From Paradesertivirga sp965650335 (GTDB taxonomy: Bacteria > Bacteroidota > Bacteroidia > Sphingobacteriales > Sphingobacteriaceae), in contig CBFGOI010000007.1 of the NCBI GenBank assembly GCA_965650335.1, positions 16,281 to 80,280 of the forward strand: DNA of 64,000 nt, read 5' to 3'. The notes below the pieces were generated by a model. It did not search any database and had not been told where the DNA came from. It was given only the letters and a program-made list of their open reading frames with translations. The position numbers and the translations under genes are program-made. Shown in pieces: positions 7,795 to 17,595 of the stretch. Every line of letters starts with the position of its first letter. Position 1 is the first letter of the stretch.

Positions 7795-10305
7795 CTAGAT
7801 ATTCTCCGTTCCCTTTATCCGTTTTCTCCACTTTATTAATTCATACCAAATCACGGACAGAAATCCAATCATTATACACAATAATAATTGTTGATAATTT
7901 AAGGGCTCAAAGCCGAAGAAATTTGTCATTGGATCGACAAATAGTAATAATGCTGTGATTGCGATGGTTATGCTGATAATGAGTAAAACCAAACCATTCT
8001 TGTATTTTAACGTGGTGAGGATAGAGTAATAAAAGGAACGATTTATCAGCGTCAGAAAAATATTAGCCGAAATAAGTGCTGTAAAGACCATCGTTCTTGT
8101 AAGCGATTCACCCAAGCCCTGGTGTACAGCATACTGATAGGCGCTGAGGGTTCCCGCGGTAATAGCCAGACCCTGAATAATACTGGTAGTAAGCTCTTTC
8201 GGTTTAAAAAAAGTGTTGGTAAATGGACGAGGTTTTTGAATCATTGTTTTCTCTTCCATAGGCTCGTTTTCATATATGATAGAGCAGGTAGGCCCCATGA
8301 TCAGTTCTAAAAATATGATATGTACAGGCGAGAAAATATTCGGGTATACCCACCCAAGGGCCAATGGAATAAAAACCGTAAGTATGATGGGAATATGGAT
8401 GGAGATTATGTACTGAATAGCTTTTTTTAAGTTGGCATATATTTTTCTGCCCATTGCAACAGCATCCACCATTTTTGACAGGTCATCTTCCAGCAAAATC
8501 AAAGAAGCTGCTTGTTTAGCTATTTCGGTGCCTTTTTTTCCCATCGCAATGCCAATATGAGCAGATTTTAGGGCTGGTCCATCATTAATGCCATCGCCGG
8601 TCATCGCTACAATTTCCTGCTTTTTTTTCAATGCATCAATCACTTTTAGTTTAGCTTCAGGAAACATCCTTGTAAACACGTTCGTGTCCTGCACACAATT
8701 CTGCAGTTCTTCATCCGTTAACTTCATCAGGTCGTCGCCTGTTAAGCTTTTTTCGGATCCTTTGAACCCGACCTGCCTGGCAATGGCGGTGGTAGTGGCC
8801 GGGTAATCTCCCGTAATTATCTTTACAGAAATTTTCGCGGCATAAAATTTTTCAAAAACAGCTTGTATGTTTTTCTTTGGCGGGTCATAGAATGCAACAA
8901 GTCCTTTGAAGTCGAATTTAAATTCCTGTTGAGTTTCAGGGAAATTATCGCCTTTGAATTCAGACCTGGCCACGCCCAAAATACGATAGCCGTCGGTGCC
9001 CAATACTTTAATGGTTTCTTCGATCTGCTGTTCTTCGGTTTCAGATAGGTTTGAGAGTGTCATCAGCGCCTCCGGAGCGCCTTTTGCCGCTATAATCCTT
9101 TCGCCTGCCTTATTTTCGAACAGGTGCGTCATCATAGGCGGTTGCCCGCTAAGCGGATACTCATGAATCATTTTAAAGTTTAGCCTTTCATCTTTTATCT
9201 TCAGGTCTGTATATGCGGTGTGCAGGGCAACTTCCATCGGATCGAAAGGGATAGGTTCGCTAGCCCACATCGCTAGCTTTACGAGGTCTGTTTCATCGTT
9301 GGTTAATGCATTTTCAGGACTTGAGATCTTCGCAGATTTCAAGGCAAAGAGCTTTGCCAGTGTCATTTTGTTTTCGGTAATGGTTCCTGTTTTATCGACA
9401 CAGAGTACGGTAGCACTGCCCAAAGTTTCAACAGTTTTCATCTGTTTTACTATGATGCCCATTTTCATTAAACGCCAGGCCCCCAAAGCCATAAATGTGC
9501 TGAACGCTACCGGTATTTCTTCCGGTAAAATACTCATGGCTAATGTCAGCGCCTTTAGCAGGCTGTTGATCGTATCATAAGTATTGAAATAATTTATGGT
9601 CCAAACTATCAGAAAAACAAGAGCTCCGGCAATTACCATCTTTTTTACGAAATTGGTGATCTGCATTTCGAGCGGAGTTTTTTCTTCTTGTATGTTCTCC
9701 AGGCTTTTTCCAATCTTACCTAATTTGGTTTCGTTGCCAATTGCATTTATAGTTGCTATTGCTAATCCGCTTGCTACCGAGGTGCCATGGTAAACTAAGT
9801 TGTCCTCTTTCCCCTTGTCTTTGTAAACCGGGAGTGATTCTCCAGTAAGTATAGATTCGTTTACCGAGAAGTCGTTCGAATGTACAATTACCCCATCGGC
9901 TGTAATTAGGGAGCCTTCTTCAATTATCAAACTGTCGCCAACAACTAGTTCGTCGCTTTTAATTTCAACGACTATTCCGTTCCGGATCACTTTACAATGC
10001 GGCTGACTTAGATCTTTTAACTTTTCTAAAGCGTTGCGACTTCTTTTATCCTGGTATAAAGAAATAGCAGCAACTAATACGATAGCTGCCGCCAGAAAAC
10101 TGCCGTCGCCCGGATTCCCGCTTATGAAATAAATCAATGAGGTTATCAGCAGCAGGATAACCATCGGTTCTTTAGCAAGACTTTTTAACGCATCAATCAA
10201 GCCATTTTCTTTCCGGTAATTAAGCGTATTTGGACCATGTTTAGCCCGCGATTCAACTACCTGCTGATCAGTGAGACCTTTGATGTTGTATGTAGTTGCG
10301 GGCAT
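7795..10305 (-). CDS. Cation-translocating P-type ATPase
   Basis: An 836-residue P-type ATPase of the Ca2+/PMR1-like (P2) type. In order it shows an N-terminal cation-ATPase domain, two membrane helices, the actuator motif TGES (about residue 160), TM4 with PEEIP, the phosphorylation site DKTGTIT (Asp304), a nucleotide-binding domain, the hinge TGDGINDGP, and a C-terminal block of membrane helices. PEEIP instead of PEGLP or PEALP leaves the ion uncertain (Ca2+, Mn2+ or another cation). No metal regulator or chaperone is adjacent. The two downstream DUF3857 genes are co-oriented and could be co-transcribed. Confidence 0.9.
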   Translation of the reverse strand: MPATTYNIKGLTDQQVVESRAKHGPNTLNYRKENGLIDALKSLAKEPMVILLLITSLIYFISGNPGDGSFLAAAIVLVAAISLYQDKRSRNALEKLKDLSQPHCKVIRNGIVVEIKSDELVVGDSLIIEEGSLITADGVIVHSNDFSVNESILTGESLPVYKDKGKEDNLVYHGTSVASGLAIATINAIGNETKLGKIGKSLENIQEEKTPLEMQITNFVKKMVIAGALVFLIVWTINYFNTYDTINSLLKALTLAMSILPEEIPVAFSTFMALGAWRLMKMGIIVKQMKTVETLGSATVLCVDKTGTITENKMTLAKLFALKSAKISSPENALTNDETDLVKLAMWASEPIPFDPMEVALHTAYTDLKIKDERLNFKMIHEYPLSGQPPMMTHLFENKAGERIIAAKGAPEALMTLSNLSETEEQQIEETIKVLGTDGYRILGVARSEFKGDNFPETQQEFKFDFKGLVAFYDPPKKNIQAVFEKFYAAKISVKIITGDYPATTTAIARQVGFKGSEKSLTGDDLMKLTDEELQNCVQDTNVFTRMFPEAKLKVIDALKKKQEIVAMTGDGINDGPALKSAHIGIAMGKKGTEIAKQAASLILLEDDLSKMVDAVAMGRKIYANLKKAIQYIISIHIPIILTVFIPLALGWVYPNIFSPVHIIFLELIMGPTCSIIYENEPMEEKTMIQKPRPFTNTFFKPKELTTSIIQGLAITAGTLSAYQYAVHQGLGESLTRTMVFTALISANIFLTLINRSFYYSILTTLKYKNGLVLLIISITIAITALLLFVDPMTNFFGFEPLNYQQLLLCIMIGFLSVIWYELIKWRKRIKGTENI

Positions 10306-10539
10306 AGAGGTTTCGTGTTTTTGTAGGAGAAATATTTAATAAAATTAGAAGTAATAAATAATTTTTAGAGAAAAGATCTATCATCGCCAAGTGTGCAATA
10401 GGTTCGTGTAGCAGACATTATCGATGTTTTTGTTTTCTAAGTAAACATTAGGTATATCAGTGATATTACAAATAGAGATGGAACCATGGGATCTAAATGC
10501 CGGGGGATAGATTTGAGATGGTTTTTGTTTTGTGTGCTG

Positions 10540-11031
10540 TCAGGCATTTTGATAATATTCTTCCAGTGGCTTAAAAACGCTACCGTACTTGTTAATAATA
10601 GCTAACTGTCCCGCATGATAGGCCGTATGAGATATTATCCGACCCAATGCTTCCGCCTTCGTTTTAGTTCCAAATTCTTTAGTTTCAATCAGATCGTCCC
10701 AATCAGTATCCGTTTGTTGCTCTAAAATTCTTTTTAGTATTTCTGCCGAATGTTCTACATACTCTTTTAACTCAGCCAGGTCTATCCATTCGCCTGTATC
10801 GTGCTGCGCAATTAAAGTTTCAGCAGAAACGTCTATTTCCTTGCCACCAAATACATTCTTAGCAAATAACAATTCTACATCTCCGATATGGCGGACCAAA
10901 AAACCTAAGCTGTTTGGAGATGGAGCCAGTGTCTTTTTTAGATCTTCCCGGGTAAGATTTTGTAATTGATTAGTGAATCTTGTTCTGGCTTCCAGCCAGA
11001 GTTCAAGTAGTAAAGCTGTTTTTGTTTTCAT
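10540..11031 (-). CDS. DinB family protein
   Basis: A 163-residue four-helix DinB/YfiT-type protein. The expected metal-binding histidines are visible: one in LVRHIGDVELLF (about residue 48) and two in ISHTAYHAGQLAII (about residues 133-137). Family members are metal-dependent; many act in thiol transfer, but the substrate here is unknown. Length matches the family, with no signal peptide. It is monocistronic, with 234 gene-free bases before it on the left and 242 bases to the GNAT gene on the right. Confidence 0.9.
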   Translation of the reverse strand: MKTKTALLLELWLEARTRFTNQLQNLTREDLKKTLAPSPNSLGFLVRHIGDVELLFAKNVFGGKEIDVSAETLIAQHDTGEWIDLAELKEYVEHSAEILKRILEQQTDTDWDDLIETKEFGTKTKAEALGRIISHTAYHAGQLAIINKYGSVFKPLEEYYQNA

Positions 11032-11273
11032 GTGGCGAATTACAAGGCTTTTGCCAATTTAACGAAAAAATCTCCCAGAATAATTGATTTCTGTTAGCCT
11101 AAGAAGTGATTTGTATATGGATATGGCGAGAAGAGCGTGTCTTCATTTTTTATACTTATTCAGCATGTTGAAATAAATTATGCTTAGGGTAAAAAAAATG
11201 TCAACTATTTAAAGATAGGTTCCGTAAAAGTGTAATTTAACATCTGTTTTTATGGACTAAATCGGTTTATACC

Positions 11274-11804
11274 ATGTTTAATAGCTTAACTATTCGTCGG
11301 GCCGAGCCCGAAGATGCAGCAATTATTGCGTACTTCAGCCGAAGAACATTTTTTGAAAGCTTTGCCGAACAGAGCACTAAAAAGGATATGGCAAAGTTTT
11401 TAACCTTGCAGTTTTCTGTTAGGTCTCTGATGTCTGAGGTCAATCGCAAGCACAACATTATTCTTTTAGCGCACCGCTTTCACACCCTGGTGGGTTATGC
11501 GTTACTGCGCGAAGCCAAAAATCCGCCGGAAATTCATTCTGCGGTAAAAGGCATTGAATTGGCCCGCTTATATGTGGATATACCTTTTAAAGGAACGGGT
11601 GTAGGAGAGGCTTTAATGAAAGAATGTGTATCGTTGGCCAGATTACAATATAAAGAAGTGCTTTGGTCGGGAGTATGGTGTAAGGATACAGAAACCACTG
11701 ATTTTTATCAACAATGGGGTTTTAAGAGATGCGGTTCGAAAATTTTTCTTTTAGGGGATAATCCCCAATTACACTGGATAATGAAGAAAGATTTGCAGTT
11801 CTAA
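11274..11804 (+). CDS. GNAT family N-acetyltransferase
   Basis: A 176-residue acetyltransferase. The N-terminus LTIRRAEPEDAAIIAYFSRRTFFESF is a typical GNAT first strand and helix. The acetyl-CoA loop is LARLYVDIPFKGTGVGEALMKECV (about residues 97-120), where the usual Q/R-x-x-G-x-G/A appears as FKGTGVG. WSGVWCKDTETTDFYQQWGFKRCG is the C-terminal strand-helix pair. The acceptor substrate is unknown. The gene is convergent with the small protein at 11820. Confidence 0.88.
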   Translation: MFNSLTIRRAEPEDAAIIAYFSRRTFFESFAEQSTKKDMAKFLTLQFSVRSLMSEVNRKHNIILLAHRFHTLVGYALLREAKNPPEIHSAVKGIELARLYVDIPFKGTGVGEALMKECVSLARLQYKEVLWSGVWCKDTETTDFYQQWGFKRCGSKIFLLGDNPQLHWIMKKDLQF

Positions 11805-11819
11805 ATTAATTCTAAAGTT

Positions 11820-12215
11820 TTACAGATAGCTACCTTTCAATTCCTCGCCGGTAAGTGTGCGATAAACATTTTGCAGCTGATGAATTGAGTCGATTGCAAC
11901 TGCAATTTTACCATCTTCCATAAATCCGCTTTCAAAGGCTGATAATTTGAATTGAACAAAGTTTTTTGAATCTGTCCAGATCTCTTCTTCAGCAGAGCTT
12001 TTGCCAAAGCCTAAATAAGTAAGCCATTCTTCCCTCAACTCTAAAGGCAATATTTCATTAAATTTAATCCTGAAATGATAGCCCTGTCTTGGAACCAGCA
12101 TCTCGCCAATAACACTTGAATGTTGAATGTCTGTAAGAAATAATATGCCTTCCTCATTTTCCCTGGGGCTGATTTTAATCAGATTACCTAATTTAAATTC
12201 CTGAGTGTCCATCAT
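11820..12215 (-). CDS. Small protein related to Bacteroidota phage-associated family
   Basis: A 131-residue protein. The start (LGNLIKISP), the middle (LPLELREEWLTYLGFGKS) and the end (IDSIHQLQNVYRTLTGEEL) match a small protein family that I know mainly from Bacteroidota prophages and accessory regions, where HQLQNLYFALTGEEL-type endings are standard. No other phage gene lies nearby, so this copy appears isolated or domesticated. The function of the family is unknown. Confidence 0.75.
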   Translation of the reverse strand: MMDTQEFKLGNLIKISPRENEEGILFLTDIQHSSVIGEMLVPRQGYHFRIKFNEILPLELREEWLTYLGFGKSSAEEEIWTDSKNFVQFKLSAFESGFMEDGKIAVAIDSIHQLQNVYRTLTGEELKGSYL

Positions 12216-12354
12216 CCGATTTTTAGCACCTGTTTATTTTGTTGAACCTAATCCTATCAAAAATGCAAAAGATTCTGAATACTGCGGAGCTTTTTAATGT
12301 AATACTTAAATTCAATTTAAAATGTTACCAATATGTTGTATAGCTCCTTTAAGC

Positions 12355-12382
12355 AAAAAAGATCCGAATTTTCATCCGGACC
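12355..12382 (-). terminator. Rho-independent terminator after ABC-F gene
   Basis: Read on the minus strand, arms GGTCCG and CGGATC (one G-T pair) enclose a 10-base loop and are followed directly by six T. It lies about 30 bases past the ABC-F stop codon, the classic position and form of an intrinsic terminator. Confidence 0.7.
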
Positions 12383-12412
12383 TTCTTAATAAATCTGTTA
12401 CTCTTCCGGGCC

Positions 12413-14041
12413 CTAGGCCATGCTATATAATTCTTCTCTTTGCTGCTTCACCACATCACTGTTGATATACTCATCGTAGGTCATCAGCTTATCGATCACA
12501 CCACCCGGAGTAATTTCAACGATCCTGTTAGCCACGGTTTCTGTTAATTCATGATCTCGGGAGGTAAATAAAATTACTCCTCTAAAATCTTTCATTCCAT
12601 TGTTGAGTGCGGTAATAGATTCCAGATCAAGGTGATTGGTCGGCTCGTCAAATAAAAGTACATTAGCCTGTTGAAGCATCATGCGTGAAAACATGCAGCG
12701 CATTTTTTCTCCTCCTGAAAGTACGGAGCTTTTTTTCAAAACCTCTTCTCCTGAGAATAGCATTCGCCCCAAAAAGCTTCTGATAAACTGCTCATCCTTA
12801 TCTGCATCAGAATATTCTCTTAACCAATCGACTAGGTTTTCATCCTTACCTTCAAAATAAGCCGAGTTATCATTTGGAATATCTGCCGTATTAATGGTAA
12901 CACCCCATTTAAATTCTCCTTTATAGTCTTTGTCTCTCCCTGTTAAGATATCGTAAAAAGCTGTGGTTGCTAAACTGTTTTCAGAAAGTATGGCAATTTT
13001 ATCACCTTTATTAACCATCAGGTTGATATTCGAGAATAAAAGTTCGCCGTTAAGTTCTTTTCTTAAGCCTTCTATCTGAAGGATCTGATCGCCGGCTTCA
13101 CGTCCCTGGTGATTGAAAAGGATTGCAGGATACTTTCTGTTCGACGGTTTAATTTCTTCCAGATTGATTTTATCCAGGGCTTTCTTTCTACTGGTTGCCT
13201 GTTTCGATTTTGATGCATTCGCGCTAAAACGACGTATGAAATCCTGAAGTTCTTTGACTTTATCTTCCAACTTTTTATTCTGATCGGAACGCTGACGGGC
13301 AGCTAACTGACTGGATTCGTACCAGAATGTATAGTTACCCGTATAGATCGTAATCTTGCTAAAGTCGATATCCACAACATGGGTACACACGGTGTCTAAG
13401 AAGTGCCTGTCGTGAGAAACTACCAGAATAATTCCTTCATAACTTGCAAGAAAATCCTCAAGCCAAGCAATTGTTTGAATATCAAGGTCGTTGGTAGGCT
13501 CATCGAGTAGCAAAATATCAGGTTTGCCAAAAAGCGCCTGCGCCAATAGCACCCGAACTTTCTGATTACCATCCAGCTCTTTCAAAAGCTTGTAATGTAA
13601 ATCTTCCTTTATTCCCAGATTGCTCAACATGGTGGCCGCGTTGTTCTCTGCGTTCCATCCATCCATCTCTGCAAATATATTTTCAAGCTCACCTGCACGT
13701 TCGCCGTCTTTTTCTGTAAAATCTTCTTTGGCGTACAAAGCGTCTTTTTCTTTCATTACGCTAAATAGTTCTTTATGACCTTGAAGAACAGTTTCAATTA
13801 CCGGATATTCGTCAAAGGCATAGTGGTTTTGAGAAAGTACAGCCATCCGTTCTCCGGGGCTGAAACTTACAGAGCCGGTATTTGGATCTATTTCACCAGA
13901 AATAATTTTAAGAAAAGTAGATTTACCGGCACCATTTGCCCCGATCACACCATAGCAATTGCCGGGAGTGAATTTTAAGTTAACGTCTTCAAACAGAGTG
14001 CGTTTTCCGTAACGGAGTGATAGATTTGATACTGTAATCAT
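12413..14041 (-). CDS. ABC-F family ATPase, YbiT-like
   Basis: A soluble protein with two ABC ATPase domains and no membrane segments, the ABC-F architecture of ribosome-associated translation factors. Domain one has Walker A GANGAGKST, signature LDGNQKVRVLLAQALF (LDGNQ in place of LSGGE is characteristic of the YbiT branch) and Walker B ILLLDEPTNDLD. The linker is basic (SKSKQATSRKKALDK). Domain two has signature LSGGEKMRCMFSRMM and LLFDEPTNHLD; its Walker A is degenerate (AILSENSLATTAFYD), also a YbiT trait. I chose the start at MITVSNLSLRYG, where homology begins, rather than the ATG seven codons earlier. It is divergent from the HEAT-like gene. Confidence 0.92.
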   Translation of the reverse strand: MITVSNLSLRYGKRTLFEDVNLKFTPGNCYGVIGANGAGKSTFLKIISGEIDPNTGSVSFSPGERMAVLSQNHYAFDEYPVIETVLQGHKELFSVMKEKDALYAKEDFTEKDGERAGELENIFAEMDGWNAENNAATMLSNLGIKEDLHYKLLKELDGNQKVRVLLAQALFGKPDILLLDEPTNDLDIQTIAWLEDFLASYEGIILVVSHDRHFLDTVCTHVVDIDFSKITIYTGNYTFWYESSQLAARQRSDQNKKLEDKVKELQDFIRRFSANASKSKQATSRKKALDKINLEEIKPSNRKYPAILFNHQGREAGDQILQIEGLRKELNGELLFSNINLMVNKGDKIAILSENSLATTAFYDILTGRDKDYKGEFKWGVTINTADIPNDNSAYFEGKDENLVDWLREYSDADKDEQFIRSFLGRMLFSGEEVLKKSSVLSGGEKMRCMFSRMMLQQANVLLFDEPTNHLDLESITALNNGMKDFRGVILFTSRDHELTETVANRIVEITPGGVIDKLMTYDEYINSDVVKQQREELYSMA

Positions 14042-14126
14042 GCTTTGTAAATTGAGGTGCAAAAGTAAGGATTATCGATAGGATTTGACCGATGCAATTA
14101 AAGAATTATTTTTAGATGGAAATAAC

Positions 14127-14663
14127 ATGACAAAAGTGGAGTTCTTACCCTATTTAAAAGATAAACTTGACAAAAAAGCGGTTCAACATCTTGCCCAATC
14201 GGCATCAATTGATACCGATACTTTCAGGGATTTTATTGATTTATCGTTTAATACGGATTCGAAAATCGCATTTAGAGCCTGCTGGGTAATGGAATATGCT
14301 TTTGCCGTTAACAAAGAGTCTTTTCTTCTTTGCCTGCCCGATTTTTTGAGCGTCTATCCAAAGCAGAAGAATAATAGCTGCAGGAGGCATTATACAAAAA
14401 TTCTGATGGGCCTTTTTGAAAGAAGCAGCAACTATTTAGAAGAGTGCGATCTAAGTAAACTTGTCGATGCTACTTTCGAATGGTTGATTGATCCTGAAAC
14501 CCCTGTTGCGGTGAAGGTGAACTGTCTCGACATTTTGTTCAATCTAAGTAATCGTTACACTTGGGTACTAGATGAGCTGAAAGCTCAAATCGTTTTTTTG
14601 TTAAAAGACGGGACCGCAGCTATGCAAAGCCGAGGAAAAAAAATATTGAAACAAATAGCCTAG
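14127..14663 (+). CDS. HEAT-like helical repeat protein, unknown function
   Basis: A protein of about 178 residues that appears all-helical. The pattern of paired amphipathic helices (SKIAFRACWVMEYAFAV, PVAVKVNCLDILFNLSN, AAMQSRGKKILKQIA) is what HEAT-type repeats look like. No catalytic motif is visible. The frame remains open upstream to a TTG at 14085, but the ATG at 14127 has a GGA-containing leader and is a more likely start. Its short divergent gap with the ABC-F gene suggests a shared promoter region; a functional link is speculative. Confidence 0.7.
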   Translation: MTKVEFLPYLKDKLDKKAVQHLAQSASIDTDTFRDFIDLSFNTDSKIAFRACWVMEYAFAVNKESFLLCLPDFLSVYPKQKNNSCRRHYTKILMGLFERSSNYLEECDLSKLVDATFEWLIDPETPVAVKVNCLDILFNLSNRYTWVLDELKAQIVFLLKDGTAAMQSRGKKILKQIA

Positions 14664-14683
14664 ATACTGATTAATTGGTCAGG

Positions 14684-15895
14684 TTAAACAGAATTTTCGC
14701 GTTGGAGCCTGGTATTGAGTTTTGATACAAATACAATGCTCAGCAAGGTTATTACGATGCTGATATATCCGGTAACTTCGTAATTGAGAATGGCATTAGA
14801 AGGTGTTTTAACAACGATAAGACCCGCCAGCACGGAGGCAATCCCGACAAATATTTGTTGTACAGATGAATTTATACTCATAAAACTACCCCGGCGCTCA
14901 CTGGTTACCACATTACTGATCATTGCCTGGGCAGGAATCATTCTTCCAGAGGATACTATGAACCAAAATCCGGTAACGCTGAGTACCAGGTAAAAAGATA
15001 TTGGAGCAAGGTTGGTGATCACGGCAATTGGCAAGGTAACAACCATAGCCATTATTATAAACAAACGGTGTTTGCCAATCTTGTCGGCAACACGACCTAA
15101 TATAGGGGAGCTAAACAAGGTTAATATACCACCAACCATATAGATGAGTGGCGTTTGTACCTTGCTGAAACCCAAATTAAACTCCATAAAAGGATTCAGA
15201 AAAGGGATAATGAGAAAATGACCGAGCATGATTGTTGCCGACAATGCAAGGGCCAGTAATTGATTTTTGTCTTTGCCAATATCGCTTAACAGATCCAATG
15301 GGCTCACCTTCGCCTGCCGGTTTTCCTTGATGTGTGCATCCATTTTAGGTAAATATTTAATGAGAAAGGGAATAAGAATAGCTCCCAAACCTGCTACAAA
15401 GAAAAATGGACCGTGCCAATTGAAAATATTAGCAAGATATAAAGAAAACGGCACTCCAAATACAGAGGCTACAGAGAATGCTGCCATAATAATTCCCATG
15501 GCAGCGCCCCTTCTTTGATAGGGTATTAAATCGGCGATGATGGATAAAACCTGTGCCCCGATTAATCCGCCAAAAATACCAGCTACAATTCTTGAAATCA
15601 AAAGAATGAAGTAAGTTGGTGATAGGGCGCAAAATAATGTGCCGATTAAGAAGCCCGAATAGCCCATTAATAAAACCTTCTTGCGATCATACCTATCGAC
15701 GAAAAAAGCTGCCAGAAAACCCGAAATACCGGCACTAAAAGTATAGGCGGCAACCAGCATTGAAAATTGTTGGGATGAGATATCAAAATATGGCATCAGG
15801 TAATTCCCTAATGGCATCATAATCATGAAGTCAAGAATATGGGTAAAATTTATGGCTGCCAATAACAGCAATATTATCTTTTCTCTGAAATCCAT
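14684..15895 (-). CDS. MFS transporter, DHA1-like
   Basis: A 403-residue major facilitator with twelve predicted membrane segments. The segment 2-3 loop reads FFVDRYDRKKVLLMGY (the MFS motif A equivalent), and the domain-two counterpart is GRVADKIGKHRLFII. The N-terminus (LLLAAINFTHILDFMIMMPLG) resembles AraJ/drug-H+ antiporter proteins. The substrate cannot be deduced. It is convergent with the HEAT-like gene, with 20 bases between stops. Confidence 0.88.
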   Translation of the reverse strand: MDFREKIILLLLAAINFTHILDFMIMMPLGNYLMPYFDISSQQFSMLVAAYTFSAGISGFLAAFFVDRYDRKKVLLMGYSGFLIGTLFCALSPTYFILLISRIVAGIFGGLIGAQVLSIIADLIPYQRRGAAMGIIMAAFSVASVFGVPFSLYLANIFNWHGPFFFVAGLGAILIPFLIKYLPKMDAHIKENRQAKVSPLDLLSDIGKDKNQLLALALSATIMLGHFLIIPFLNPFMEFNLGFSKVQTPLIYMVGGILTLFSSPILGRVADKIGKHRLFIIMAMVVTLPIAVITNLAPISFYLVLSVTGFWFIVSSGRMIPAQAMISNVVTSERRGSFMSINSSVQQIFVGIASVLAGLIVVKTPSNAILNYEVTGYISIVITLLSIVFVSKLNTRLQRENSV

Positions 15896-16075
15896 TGAGT
15901 GCGTGTTTGATCGTCAATAATAATCAAATCCGCAAAAAAGAGTTCGAAATGGATTAAAACATGACGAAATTTTGTTTTTTAACAAGATCGTTGATTTGGT
16001 TTAAACCGAACACCATTTCTCGTAGGATAGATAGCTCTACACAGGGTAGACTATTGGTTCATAATTCAGGAAAAT

Positions 16076-16498
16076 CTATTCTCCCCAGGCAGTAACTATA
16101 ATATTTCTTCGGCCACCATTATTCCGATGCTCGCACAAGTAAATGCCTTGCCAGGTGCCTAAAGCTAATCTGCCGTTTCGGATTGGAATTATAACGGAAC
16201 TGCCAAGTAATGAAGCTTTAAGGTGAGCAGGCATATCGTCAGAGCCTTCGTAATCGTGAAGATAATCGGGATCATTTTCTGGGACAGTCTTGTTAAAAAA
16301 CGTTTCGAAATCTTTTCTTACCGTCGGGTCAGCATTTTCATTGATGCTTAATGAAGCAGATGTGTGTTGGATAAACACCTGGCAAATACCCGACTTTAGA
16401 TCTTTGATTTGTGGTAAGGCATTTATTATTTCGGAGGTTATTATATGGAAGCCACGCTTTTTTTCTTCGACTTGCAGGCTTTGCTGGAATATTTTCAT
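16076..16498 (-). CDS. YjbQ family (UPF0047) protein
   Basis: A 140-residue member of the YjbQ/UPF0047 family, small trimeric proteins for which weak thiamine-phosphate synthase activity has been described. All conserved blocks are present: VFIQHTSASLSINENADPTVRKD, DMPAHLKASLLG, GRLALGTWQGIYLCEHR, and the RNIIVT C-terminus. The three conserved histidines (QHTSA, MPAHLKA, CEHR) are there. Length is normal. It is monocistronic. Confidence 0.93.
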   Translation of the reverse strand: MKIFQQSLQVEEKKRGFHIITSEIINALPQIKDLKSGICQVFIQHTSASLSINENADPTVRKDFETFFNKTVPENDPDYLHDYEGSDDMPAHLKASLLGSSVIIPIRNGRLALGTWQGIYLCEHRNNGGRRNIIVTAWGE

Positions 16499-16692
16499 GG
16501 TGTAAATACAAAAATGTAAATATACCCAAGTATAAATTAGGGAAGATAGTCTGCTTTGATAGCGTTAAAAGAATTTAACAGATCGACTAAGGCTTTTGTG
16601 TTTTGTCCGCTCCATGTCGAGGACATTAATGTATGTGTACTTATGCTTTGGAACAGCACAAGCACACAAGTAGGTTTGTTGGTAAAATATGA

Positions 16693-16890
16693 TTATGATA
16701 AATTAATATTCCAATAAAACCCGTTTGAGCCCTTGCTTTTTTGAGCCAGATAAATAATTTTCTGATCATTTAAAAGTAGTTCGTCTTTAATGGTTGAGAC
16801 GCTATTGTCCTTCGGGTCTGGAAGGTTTTTTAGGATTAAATCAATGGTTTCTGATGTTTCAGCTGTTGGATTTGTAGAACTTTTTCTCAT
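16693..16890 (-). CDS. Small conserved protein, LPDPK / AQK-KGS family (paralogue 1)
   Basis: A 65-residue protein of unknown function. It aligns without gaps over most of its length with the 63-residue protein at 56220-56411: shared positions include ID (residues 16-17), LPDPK (residues 23-27), ST, D, and AQK.KGS.G..W.I near the C-terminus. Conservation between two copies 40 kb apart supports both as real genes. There is no signal peptide or membrane segment. It is preceded by a 427-base AT-rich region without genes. Confidence 0.75.
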   Translation of the reverse strand: MRKSSTNPTAETSETIDLILKNLPDPKDNSVSTIKDELLLNDQKIIYLAQKSKGSNGFYWNINLS

Positions 16891-17317
16891 GATTTGTAGA
16901 TAAATAAATTAATGATCTATTGTATTAAAAATGTTTTCGCCGTACTTCTGTTAAGTATCAATAGAGTGTTGGTAGACGCTAATTGTTTTGCTCACAGATA
17001 ATTACCGGAAACGTTAAATCGAAAAACATAGTATATATTAAATTAAAAAAGATCAAAATTTATTTATTGAGTTGATTTGCAGAGATCAGTCCAGTCTCAA
17101 TGCACAAAAAAAACAACATCTCACCTATAATTGCACTGGTTATTTTGCAGCTGTGGACTGATTTAACATAGAGAAAGAGGAATAGTTTTAAAAAAAAAGA
17201 AAATTTTTTAAAAAAGATGAGTTATGTCGATCCTAAAGACTAGCTTCCTGGCCGACTGCACAAACAAAATCCCATGGTAAGAAAGGGATTTTTTGAATGT
17301 ATTGAATTGTAAATCTT
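16891..17317. other. AT-rich intergenic region
   Basis: A 427-base stretch without a convincing reading frame. It contains A/T runs and, at its right end, a terminator-like hairpin (17267-17291). It presumably holds the promoter of the small protein gene on the minus strand. I did not find the FNR-type palindrome seen upstream of the paralogue at 56 kb. A small RNA ending at the hairpin is possible but unsupported. Confidence 0.5.
17267..17291. terminator. Hairpin terminator after 79-residue gene
   Basis: Arms AAATCCC and GGGATTT with an 11-base loop, followed by further T on the plus strand and preceded by A on the other side, so it could act in both directions. It lies 27 bases past the stop of the minus-strand gene at 17318. 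Confidence 0.5.
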
Positions 17318-17557
17318 TCACTTCTCCACGATTTCTGCTTCATCAGGCAATACTTCGGCCCGGCATCCGATCGTATTTAGAAATTCAATAAGCCTTTCGC
17401 TATGAATGGTTCCTGATTTACACTCCACCCGTAAAATATTGTCACAATCATCCAGATCGAAATTTGCAAAATAGCCAGAAAATACTGTTTGCACTTGCTT
17501 AACAAGTGTTTCGGCTTCTGACTGATGGGTGATATTCGTTTTAAAGACTTCAATCAT
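17318..17557 (-). CDS. Small HMA-like fold protein, unknown function
   Basis: A 79-residue protein (MIEVFKTNITHQSEA at the start, NFDLDDCDNILRVE in the middle, IGCRAEVLPDE at the end). The beta-alpha-beta pattern and length resemble heavy-metal-associated domains, but the CxxC metal motif is missing. Similar small proteins are frequent in Sphingobacteriaceae. It lies 38 bases downstream of the DoxX gene and may be co-transcribed with it. Confidence 0.7.
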   Translation of the reverse strand: MIEVFKTNITHQSEAETLVKQVQTVFSGYFANFDLDDCDNILRVECKSGTIHSERLIEFLNTIGCRAEVLPDEAEIVEK

Positions 17558-17595
17558 AACCTCTAATTAAATGCAGAGGGTGAAATTTTCACCAC

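Noticed and set aside
16499..16692. Possible gene or RNA between YjbQ and the small protein
   Set aside because: No reading frame, no stable hairpin and no recognisable motif in 194 bases.
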